Positions 33,158 through 39,288 of a DNA stretch of 39,288 nt are shown here, one piece after another. Below the pieces are notes generated by a model, which did not search any database, had not been told where the DNA came from, and saw only the letters and a program-made list of their open reading frames with translations. Source of the DNA: MAG-120531 sp029242825 (GTDB lineage Bacteria > Bacteroidota > Bacteroidia > Flavobacteriales > Flavobacteriaceae). The translations under genes were made by a program, and so were the position numbers. Location of the stretch: contig JAQWTF010000074.1 of NCBI GenBank assembly GCA_029242825.1, forward strand, positions 1-39,288, read 5' to 3'. Numbering within the stretch: position 1 is the stretch's first letter; each line of letters opens with the position of its first letter.

Positions 33158-34231
33158 TTATACAGGGTATTGCGCGTGGTATGCCAAAAGTAACTGAACA
33201 ATTTGCCCATAACTTTTTACGCCCTGCGCTTGGTTGTTCATTTTTAAAAAGCGATTAAAAATAGATTCAAAATAGGGACTTAAGGGATTTTGATACATTT
33301 CCCAAAAGCGGTTAGATTCCTGGAAATTTTTTATAACCCCAGGGTTTAAAAGGGCAATAAATTCCTGTTGACGCTTTGGAGATTCTCTATAAACATCCCT
33401 TAAGCAGTAAGAAAGGGCTAGGGTAGTGCTGGCATAATTAAAGTACAGATCTGGGTGATGAATACCGGCCAAATAGCCAATAAAATTGGTATCTCTCTCA
33501 GACGCATACCCTAGCTGATGCGCCATTTCGTGCGTAGCTACCACAGGCAATCTATAGGCTGGAATCTTTTGATTCACCTGCGCCTCTAGGGTAAAAGGAT
33601 TGAGGTAGCCCGCATAACCCATATAAGAGAGGGGTCTGGCAAACACACTCTTTTTAACGGCGGTGTGCTGGTAGGTTAACGAAGGATATTTTTGTTCTAA
33701 AACCTCATATCCCTGAATTCCCATGGATAAAATTTCTTTAGTCTGGTAAGGTATTTTCACTGCGTTTAAAGAATCTAAGGCTATTTGTTTGTGCAGAAGA
33801 TTGGCTTTCAGAACAAGCGCCTCAGTTAGATTATAAAGAGCCAGACTGTCTTTTGAAGCGCTGCTTAAATCTAAACTTTCATTTAGGGGAGTTCTGTGGT
33901 AATTAAGCCCCCAGCTGAGGTTGAAAACTAGGTAAAATATGGAAACAGCCGTTCCAGCAAAAAGTAATAGGCTCTTTATAGGCGTTTTCCCCCTGAGGTG
34001 TTTTCGAATTCTTATAAGCCCCCAAAGAGCTACTACAATATATATAAGGTCTCCTATGGATAGGGGAAAACGCCCCAGTACAAATCTCAATCCCTCTGAC
34101 CAATACACATAAAAACTCCTGCTGTAGTAGGTTTCAATGAGCGCTGGATAGTCACTTACCCATTGCACTAAATAATACAAGGGCAGAAAAGAAAAAGCTA
34201 AGAGCCAACGACCAAACTTGGGAAAATCCAT
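33158..34231 (-). CDS. DUF3810 family membrane protein with zinc-peptidase motif
   Basis: A 357-residue protein with hydrophobic segments in the N-terminal third (about 8-24, 55-75 and 88-108) and a soluble C-terminal domain. The motif HEMAHQLGYASERD (about 233-246) is an HExxH zinc-metallopeptidase signature followed by a plausible third-ligand Glu, which identifies DUF3810. The domain faces outward if the first helices span the membrane in the usual way. No substrate is known. It is a single gene: 148 nt separate it from the amidohydrolases downstream, and pepD is divergent. TACTTTTA lies 4 nt before its ATG. Confidence 0.85.
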   Translation of the reverse strand: MDFPKFGRWLLAFSFLPLYYLVQWVSDYPALIETYYSRSFYVYWSEGLRFVLGRFPLSIGDLIYIVVALWGLIRIRKHLRGKTPIKSLLLFAGTAVSIFYLVFNLSWGLNYHRTPLNESLDLSSASKDSLALYNLTEALVLKANLLHKQIALDSLNAVKIPYQTKEILSMGIQGYEVLEQKYPSLTYQHTAVKKSVFARPLSYMGYAGYLNPFTLEAQVNQKIPAYRLPVVATHEMAHQLGYASERDTNFIGYLAGIHHPDLYFNYASTTLALSYCLRDVYRESPKRQQEFIALLNPGVIKNFQESNRFWEMYQNPLSPYFESIFNRFLKMNNQAQGVKSYGQIVQLLLAYHAQYPV

Positions 34232-34235
34232 AGGT

Positions 34236-34243
34236 TAAAAGTA
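34236..34243 (-). promoter_or_regulatory. -7-like element directly before the DUF3810 gene
   Basis: On the minus strand this reads TACTTTTA, 4 nt before the ATG at 34231. It repeats the arrangement seen before rlmD, the TrmH gene and spoT. No -33 TTG is visible. Confidence 0.35.
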
Positions 34244-34354
34244 CATTTTTATTTAGGATAATGATATTTGTATAAAATGCATTTACTTAAAATTCTGCTC
34301 ACTGAGACCGACTAAACCTCTCCAGTTTTCTTTAACTTCGCTCAAAAATATTTT

Positions 34355-35818
34355 ATGAGTGAGCATAGCTTAATATCAGCCTTAGAACCGCGTTTACTGT
34401 GGCAATCTTTTGTGGCCTTGAATGAGGTGCCCAGGCCCTCAAAAAAAGAGGAGCGGGTCATTGCCTTTATGTTAGATTTTGCCAAATCTTTGGGTTTGGC
34501 GGTAGATCAGGATGCAGTGGGTAATATTCGGGTCCTAAAGCCTGCAACAGCTGGCATGGAATCTTTGCCAGTAGTGACCTTGCAGTCCCACCTAGACATG
34601 GTGCACCAAAAAAATAAGGAGACTGTTTTTGATTTTGACCTTCAGGGCATTCAAATGTTTTTGGAAGGAGATTGGGTCAAAGCGAAAGGTACCACTCTGG
34701 GTGCAGACAACGGGATTGGAGTGGCCGCTATTATGGCTTTGCTGCAATCTACAGATATCCCACACGGACCTTTAGAAGCCCTCTTTACAGTAGATGAAGA
34801 AACTGGAATGACAGGAGCCAAGGGTCTGGCAGAAAATTGGCTGAGCGGAAAGTACCTCTTAAATTTAGATACAGAAGACGATGACGAAATTTCCATGGGT
34901 TGCGCTGGAGGAATAGACATTACCATTAGCGCCTCTTTTGACACAGTTGCTTTGGGGATTGACCTGGTTCCTTTTCAACTTAAAATTGCCGGTTTACAAG
35001 GAGGACACAGTGGTATGGATATTCACAAAGGTTTTGGAAATGCGAACCTCATAGCCAATGACTTATTAGCGTCTTTCTCCGAGAAGTTTAGTGTGCAATT
35101 GGTTTCTATTAATGGAGGGAGTCTTAGAAATGCCATACCACGTGAAAGCATTCTTTCTTTTGTAGTACCTAAAAGTCAAAGGGCCTCTTTAGAAGCCTTT
35201 GCTGCCGTACAAATTCATGAGGCTATTAAGGCTTTTGCTGAGGTAGAGCAAGATTTAAATATCTTGTTGACTGCTAATGACACTACAGATCATATGGGCT
35301 TGTCTGTATCAGATACGCTTTCACTCTGTAAGCATATTAAAGGGGTTCATCATGGGGTGTACCAATGGAGTGCTTCGGTTCCAGATCTAGTAGAGACTTC
35401 TAATAATGTGGCACGTGTAACCCTTTCTAAAGGGGTACTAGAGATTGCTTGTTTGTGTAGGTCTGCAGTGGAACGTGCTAAGATGGATCTGGCTCATAAA
35501 ATTAAAGATGGTTTTGATTCTGATATATTTGAAGTGAAATTCTCAGGAGACTATCCTGGTTGGGCACCCAACGTCAATAGTAAACTGCTTAAAACTGCCT
35601 CTGGCCTATATGAGTCCATGTTTCAAGAGACCCCTAGGGTAGTGGCTTGCCATGCCGGTTTGGAATGTGGTCTTTTAGGAGCTCATTACCCGGAAATGGA
35701 CATGGTGAGTTTTGGCCCAAATATTAGGGGAGCACACTCTCCAGATGAAAAGGTGTCTGTGACTTCTGTCCAGAAATTTTGGGGCTATTTATGTCAATTA
35801 CTCACACAGATTTCTTAA
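34355..35818 (+). CDS. pepD: Aminoacyl-histidine dipeptidase (M20C)
   Basis: A 487-residue cytoplasmic dinuclear zinc peptidase that cleaves Xaa-His dipeptides such as carnosine and other small peptides. Visible are the N-terminal EVPRPSKKEERV, the metal and catalytic segment LQSHLDMVH (about 76-84), GADNGIGVAA (about 115-124), the general base in FTVDEETGMTGA (about 142-153), LLNLDTED (about 164-171), and the lid dimer region. The C-terminal CHAGLECGLLG and HSPDE motifs complete the second metal site. The length matches PepD. It stands alone, divergent from DUF3810. TAACTTCG, 14 nt before the ATG, is a one-mismatch -7 candidate. Confidence 0.93.
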   Translation: MSEHSLISALEPRLLWQSFVALNEVPRPSKKEERVIAFMLDFAKSLGLAVDQDAVGNIRVLKPATAGMESLPVVTLQSHLDMVHQKNKETVFDFDLQGIQMFLEGDWVKAKGTTLGADNGIGVAAIMALLQSTDIPHGPLEALFTVDEETGMTGAKGLAENWLSGKYLLNLDTEDDDEISMGCAGGIDITISASFDTVALGIDLVPFQLKIAGLQGGHSGMDIHKGFGNANLIANDLLASFSEKFSVQLVSINGGSLRNAIPRESILSFVVPKSQRASLEAFAAVQIHEAIKAFAEVEQDLNILLTANDTTDHMGLSVSDTLSLCKHIKGVHHGVYQWSASVPDLVETSNNVARVTLSKGVLEIACLCRSAVERAKMDLAHKIKDGFDSDIFEVKFSGDYPGWAPNVNSKLLKTASGLYESMFQETPRVVACHAGLECGLLGAHYPEMDMVSFGPNIRGAHSPDEKVSVTSVQKFWGYLCQLLTQIS

Positions 35819-35830
35819 AAAAATCAAATA

Positions 35831-35858
35831 AAAAAGGGGGCTTTAGCCCCCTTTTTTT
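35831..35858. terminator. Bidirectional terminator between pepD and the PPIase gene
   Basis: GGGGGC (35836-35841) and GCCCCC (35846-35851) enclose a TTTA loop, flanked by an A-run on the left and a T-run (35852-35858) on the right. It serves both convergent genes. Confidence 0.95.
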
Positions 35859-35872
35859 ATCTTTTTGGTAAA

Positions 35873-36970
35873 TTATTCTACAATTTCAAGCTCAAAGAAC
35901 AAGTTGGAATTTGGCGGAACAACAGCGCCTCTTCCAGCACTTCCATAGCCTAAATGAGCAGGGATAAACACACGAATTTTATCTCCAAAGTTCATACTTA
36001 ACAGGCCTTCTCTAAACCCTGGGATTAATTGTGCGTCCTCTTTGTAGTCCATTGGGAATGGACCATACATGCCTGCTGCCTTTCTATTTGGATCATAACT
36101 ATTGGTTTCTTTGGCAATAGATTCAATATTGGTGTCTACAATGGTGCCGTTTTCTAAAAATCCAGCGTAGTACACATTTACTTTCTCTCCCATAGATGGT
36201 CTAATACCATTGCCTTCTTTTATTTTGAAAATTCCCAATCCAGAAGCGGTAATAGTAGCCTTTGCTTTTTGAGCCGCAATCTCTTCTAAAAAGGCCGCTT
36301 TCTTGGCCATGTTTTCTTTTTCAGCAGCAGCAATTTCGTCAAAATAAGCAGCCATAACTTTATTGGCGTTAAATTTTCTAGCATCGGAACCATTCCTGAT
36401 AATAGTCACCGTTTCCATTACAACAGGAGTATTTGGTTTGGTATTGGTAACCGGCACATTGGCTATGGAATCTACCACTTCTAGTCCTTCAATAACTTCT
36501 CCAAAAACAGTGTGCACCCCGTCTAACCATGGAGTAGCTTGGTGGGTTATGAAAAACTGACTCCCATTAGTGCTTGGACCTCCGTTGGCCATAGACAGAA
36601 CACCCATTTTGGAGTGGGTGAGGGTCTCGTCAAATTCATCTTTGAATTTATATCCAGGGTTCCCAGTACCGTTGCCTAGGTAGTCTCCCCCTTGAATCAT
36701 GAAATCTTTCATGACCCTATGGAAAGTTAAACCGTCGTAAAATTTCTTTCCTTTAAATTGCTCGTCTACAAAAGTATTGGTTCCCTCTGCTAATGACACA
36801 AAGTTGGCCACTGTAACGGGTGTTTTTTCTGCTTCTAGTTTCAGAACAATCTCTCCTTGAGCGGTCTTAATATTGGCGTAAATGCCGTCTGCAAGATCTG
36901 GTCTTTGACTGGTTTTACAACTGGCTAATAGCAGCGCAAATAGAACGAATATAGAGGTGGTTTTTTTCAT
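35873..36970 (-). CDS. Peptidylprolyl isomerase lipoprotein, cyclophilin-FKBP fusion
   Basis: A 365-residue lipoprotein (lipobox LLASC, Cys18) joining two unrelated prolyl isomerase folds. The cyclophilin domain (about 28-195) shows FHRVMKDFMIQGGD (about 83-96), the catalytic Arg/Phe region, and GSQFFIT (about 136-142). The C-terminal FKBP domain (about 245-363) shows VNVYYAGFLENG, QLIPGFREGLL, and GYGSAGRGAVVPPNSNLFFELE. Both domains keep their core motifs, so both could be active on proteins in the periplasm or on the outer membrane. The fusion recurs in Flavobacteria. It lies 11 nt downstream of the NrnA-type gene, so the two form an operon. Confidence 0.92.
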   Translation of the reverse strand: MKKTTSIFVLFALLLASCKTSQRPDLADGIYANIKTAQGEIVLKLEAEKTPVTVANFVSLAEGTNTFVDEQFKGKKFYDGLTFHRVMKDFMIQGGDYLGNGTGNPGYKFKDEFDETLTHSKMGVLSMANGGPSTNGSQFFITHQATPWLDGVHTVFGEVIEGLEVVDSIANVPVTNTKPNTPVVMETVTIIRNGSDARKFNANKVMAAYFDEIAAAEKENMAKKAAFLEEIAAQKAKATITASGLGIFKIKEGNGIRPSMGEKVNVYYAGFLENGTIVDTNIESIAKETNSYDPNRKAAGMYGPFPMDYKEDAQLIPGFREGLLSMNFGDKIRVFIPAHLGYGSAGRGAVVPPNSNLFFELEIVE

Positions 36971-36981
36971 TGTTATTGGAT

Positions 36982-38001
36982 TTATTTTTCTAATTGATTT
37001 TTGTAATTGGGTAATAATGTTTTAAAGTGTGCTATGGTATTTTCTAAAGAGTCATCACTTCTACCTCCGGCAGCATTGTCGTGACCTCCACCGTTAAAAT
37101 GAGCTCGAGCAAATTCATTGACAGAGAAACTTCCCTGAGACCTAAAAGAGATTTTAACTATTTTCTCCGCAGCATTTTCTATAAAAATTACTGCAAATAC
37201 AATATCCTCAATACTGAGTCCATAATTTACTAAGCCTTCAGTATCTCCTTTTTTATAGTCGTATTGGTCCAGCTCTGCCTGGCTCAAATGAATTATTGCT
37301 GTGTGAAACTCCGGAAGTATCTCCATGTTTTTGAGCGCACAGCCCAATAAATGTAGTCTGCTAGGGCTATTGGTATCATAAATGGCCCTGTGAATAGTCG
37401 CGTTTTGGGCACCCTTTTCAATTAGCGCAGCAGCTACTTTGTGCGTGGTAGCCGTAGTAGCGGCAAACTTAAAAGACCCTGTATCTGTTAGAATTCCGGT
37501 ATAAAGGCAGTTGGCTATTTCTGTAGTGATTTTGTCTAAATCTTCCATGGATTCCATGAAGTGATACACCATCTGGCAAGTGGCACAAATGCTGGTATCT
37601 GAATAGGTATAGTGGGCATATGAGTCTGGTTGTTGGTGGTGGTCTATCATGACAAAAGTAGTCTTCAGACGCTCCAAATTTACTTGCATGTCATGCCCTA
37701 CTCTAGAGAGGTGGTTAAAGTCTAGGGTAAAAACAAAAGAAGCTTCTTCCAGTGTTTTTATCGCAAGGTCTCTATCGTTCTCAAAATTAAGAATGGTTTC
37801 AAAGCCAGGCATCCAGTGTAAAAATGAAGGGGCTTCATTAGGAGAAATTACTACTGCTTCGTGGCCTAGCTGTTTTAGGTAGTGATAAAGCGCAAGGGTA
37901 GAGCCAATAGCATCTCCATCTGGATTTCTGTGAGGTATAATGGCTATTTTTGCCGGTGTGGCCAATGCACTTTTTAAGGCCTTATAATCTATTGTAATCA
38001 T
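36982..38001 (-). CDS. nrnA: DHH family phosphoesterase, NrnA type (nano-RNase/pAp phosphatase)
   Basis: A 339-residue DHH-DHHA1 enzyme. NrnA-type proteins degrade very short RNAs and dephosphorylate pAp, completing the work begun by endonucleases such as RNase Y, which is encoded about 22 kb away in this window. Visible are PHRNPDGDAIGS (His24, Asp28, Asp30), Asp94 in TLDFNH, the DHH signature Asp120-His121-His122, and the DHHA1 motif GGGHDNAAGG near 309-318 in the C-terminal domain. The length matches the family. It leads an operon with the PPIase gene and is divergent from the PhoD-like gene. TATATTTA lies 5 nt before its ATG. Confidence 0.92.
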   Translation of the reverse strand: MITIDYKALKSALATPAKIAIIPHRNPDGDAIGSTLALYHYLKQLGHEAVVISPNEAPSFLHWMPGFETILNFENDRDLAIKTLEEASFVFTLDFNHLSRVGHDMQVNLERLKTTFVMIDHHQQPDSYAHYTYSDTSICATCQMVYHFMESMEDLDKITTEIANCLYTGILTDTGSFKFAATTATTHKVAAALIEKGAQNATIHRAIYDTNSPSRLHLLGCALKNMEILPEFHTAIIHLSQAELDQYDYKKGDTEGLVNYGLSIEDIVFAVIFIENAAEKIVKISFRSQGSFSVNEFARAHFNGGGHDNAAGGRSDDSLENTIAHFKTLLPNYKNQLEK

Positions 38002-38006
38002 TGGCG

Positions 38007-38014
38007 TAAATATA
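38007..38014 (-). promoter_or_regulatory. -7-like element directly before nrnA
   Basis: On the minus strand this reads TATATTTA, 5 nt before the ATG at 38001. It falls in the 73-bp divergent gap shared with the PhoD-like gene. It is the weakest of the close-spaced set. Confidence 0.3.
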
Positions 38015-38074
38015 CAATTTTATCCTAGAGACTTTTGTTTCATTTACTTAATTTTACCATTAAACAACTCATAT

Positions 38075-39097
38075 ATGACGCCTAAATTCCACTTTCAAAG
38101 AGCTTCACTATTCTTACTTATACTGATATTTGTCAATTTTTTGCAAGCCCAGCAGTCTCCCAGTTTTACTGTCGCTTTTGGATCCTGCAACAGGACAGAT
38201 CTGCCCAATAATCTATGGGACGACATTTACAACAGCCAGCCAAACCTTTTTATTTGGGGGGGAGACAATGTCTATGCAGATACAGCCAATATGAAAAAGC
38301 TTGCGGCTTTTTATAAGCAATTAAACGAGCAGCCAGGATACGCGAAAATCACTGCTGAGATTCCAGTAATTGGCACTTGGGACGACCATGATTACGGCAT
38401 GAATGACGGTGGCGTTCATTTCAAAGCCAAAGCCGCCAGTCAATCGGTATTCTTAGATTTTATGAGGGTGGCTAAAGATAGCCCTCGAAGAAAGCAAGAA
38501 GGCGTTTATTGGGCACACCATTACAAAACTGAAGACCTTTATATTAAGGTATTGGTTTTAGATACCCGGTATTTCAGGTCAGACCTCACACCAGATAATG
38601 AAACTTCAAAGCGAAACAAGCCCAATCCTTACGGACAAGGGACTATGCTTGGAAAGGCTCAATGGGAATGGTTGGAAAATGAACTTCAGGATGCAGCACC
38701 AGACGTTACTTTACTGGTGAGCAGTGTACAATTTTTATCTAATGAGCACGGTTTTGAATGTTGGGGAAACTTCCCTCATGAGGTAGATAAATTAGAGCAA
38801 ATGCTAGTGAATTCGTCGTCTCAGAACGTAATAATACTCTCTGGTGATCGCCATATATCTGAGATTTCTAAAAAGCAAGTTCCCGGATTGTCTTATCCAT
38901 TAATCGATTTCACCTCAAGTGGTCTTACCCATGCTTACACAAAGTTCAAAGGAGAGTCAAACCCTTACAGAACCTCAAAAGTGGTGTCAGAAGAGAGCTT
39001 TGGTTTGCTAGAGTTTTATGCAGCAGAGCGAAAATTAGTCATGAAAATGGTCACAGATGGAGGCCTCACGGCCGATGCCTTTGAAATGCATTTTTAA
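38075..39097 (+). CDS. PhoD-like metallophosphatase (alkaline phosphatase D family)
   Basis: A 340-residue exported enzyme with a signal peptide (cleavage near LQAQ-QSP, about residue 26). The PhoD metallophosphatase motifs are present: FGSCNRTD (about 35-42), IWGGDNVYADT (about 59-69), TWDDHDYGMND (about 109-119), and LSGDRHISEI (about 249-258). The family hydrolyses phosphodiesters or monoesters outside the cytoplasm, and the physiological substrate is unknown. At 340 residues it lacks the N-terminal Ig-like domain of Bacillus PhoD. It is a single gene in a short intergenic setting, with ndk 66 nt downstream under its own promoter. Confidence 0.9.
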   Translation: MTPKFHFQRASLFLLILIFVNFLQAQQSPSFTVAFGSCNRTDLPNNLWDDIYNSQPNLFIWGGDNVYADTANMKKLAAFYKQLNEQPGYAKITAEIPVIGTWDDHDYGMNDGGVHFKAKAASQSVFLDFMRVAKDSPRRKQEGVYWAHHYKTEDLYIKVLVLDTRYFRSDLTPDNETSKRNKPNPYGQGTMLGKAQWEWLENELQDAAPDVTLLVSSVQFLSNEHGFECWGNFPHEVDKLEQMLVNSSSQNVIILSGDRHISEISKKQVPGLSYPLIDFTSSGLTHAYTKFKGESNPYRTSKVVSEESFGLLEFYAAERKLVMKMVTDGGLTADAFEMHF

Positions 39098-39119
39098 AAA
39101 CATCTCATAGCTTTTATTG

Positions 39120-39148
39120 TTGTTGTCATAAAAAAAGCAGTATTTTTG
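39120..39148 (+). promoter_or_regulatory. Bacteroidota-type promoter of ndk
   Basis: A TTG at 39120-39122 and TATTTTTG at 39141-39148 are 18 bp apart, which fits the Bacteroidota -33/-7 consensus. The ndk ATG is 15 nt downstream of the -7 box. This is the best promoter in the window. Confidence 0.7.
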
Positions 39149-39163
39149 CAAAAAATTTTTAAG

Positions 39164-39288
39164 ATGATTCAAAACAGAACCTTTACCATGATTAAGCCAG
39201 ATGCAGTAGCTAACGGACATATTGGTGGTATTTTAGAAAAAATTACGGCAGCAGGTTTCAAAATTGTAGCCATGAAGTACACACAGTT
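39164..39288 (+). CDS. ndk: Nucleoside diphosphate kinase, 5' part
   Basis: The first 41 codons of ndk are present and the frame runs off the window end. The product begins MIQNRTFTMIKPDAV, followed by GHIGGILEKI and GFKIVAMKYT, the canonical start of nucleoside diphosphate kinase. The enzyme balances NTP pools by phosphate transfer through a His that lies beyond this window. The start at 39164 fits the strong promoter ending at 39148. Confidence 0.95.
   Translation, partial: MIQNRTFTMIKPDAVANGHIGGILEKITAAGFKIVAMKYTQ

Noticed and set aside
1..39288. CRISPR arrays, insertion sequences, prophage, integrases, defence or secretion systems
   Set aside because: None seen. The only tandem repeat is the four-unit array at 2785-2938, which has no spacers. 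All long genes belong to housekeeping or envelope families.

Overview
The window reads as chromosomal core sequence from a member of the Flavobacteriaceae (phylum Bacteroidota). The evidence is the AT-rich composition, the lack of Shine-Dalgarno-like sites before most starts, promoter elements of the Bacteroidota type (TAnnTTTG), families typical of this group (DUF6048/DUF6452 beside rlmD, DUF3810, DUF4268, an OstA-like protein, a DUF349 repeat protein), and a 6S-Flavo-type RNA between zapA and rny. There is no phage, insertion sequence, CRISPR array, toxin-antitoxin pair or recognisable defence system. Gene density is high, and no gap over 300 bp lacks a gene.

Layout. 1-128: the 3' end of a 5S rRNA gene and its terminator. 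238-1337 (-): a DUF4268 protein and a ZIP metal transporter. 1421-3072 (+): a THUMP-domain RNA methyltransferase, a small membrane protein, a four-copy tandem repeat derived from the end of that gene, and a 39-residue membrane microprotein. 3122-5867 (-): rlmD with a lipoprotein (DUF6452) and a secreted DUF6048 protein. 5970-7839 (+): ornithine aminotransferase with a Cys-rich insert, then an Smr protein. 7840-8358 (-): a lipoprotein. 8464-9612 (+): a cysteine desulfurase. 9635-11999 (-): a secreted CsgG-like protein and an M23 peptidase.

12169-14543 (+) is a division and RNA-metabolism cluster: a ZapB-like coiled coil, zapA, 6S RNA and rny. 14620-25560 (-) is a long run on one strand: DUF349 protein, aroE, two DUF368 (undecaprenyl-phosphate translocase family) paralogues, a TPR protein, a class III aminotransferase, an OstA-like protein, purA and a Fur-family regulator. 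25601-28648 (-) holds the bifunctional (p)ppGpp enzyme and a TrmH-family methyltransferase. 28734-33009 (-) holds two secreted amidohydrolase-like proteins, and 33158-34231 (-) a DUF3810 protein. 34355-35818 (+) is an M20 aminoacyl-histidine dipeptidase. 35873-38001 (-) holds a cyclophilin-FKBP lipoprotein and an NrnA-type DHH phosphoesterase. 38075-39097 (+) is a PhoD-like phosphatase. The window ends in the 5' part of ndk at 39164.

The content is mostly housekeeping: RNA modification and decay, nucleotide metabolism, stringent response, cell envelope, division and protein folding. I do not see a clear undescribed multi-gene system. The points most worth following are: a recurring TAnnTTTR element 4-5 nt before several start codons, suggesting leaderless mRNAs; the tandem repeat and microprotein after the RNA methyltransferase; the cysteine cluster inside ornithine aminotransferase; the three amidohydrolase modules of which only one keeps its metal ligands; and the tandem DUF368 pair.
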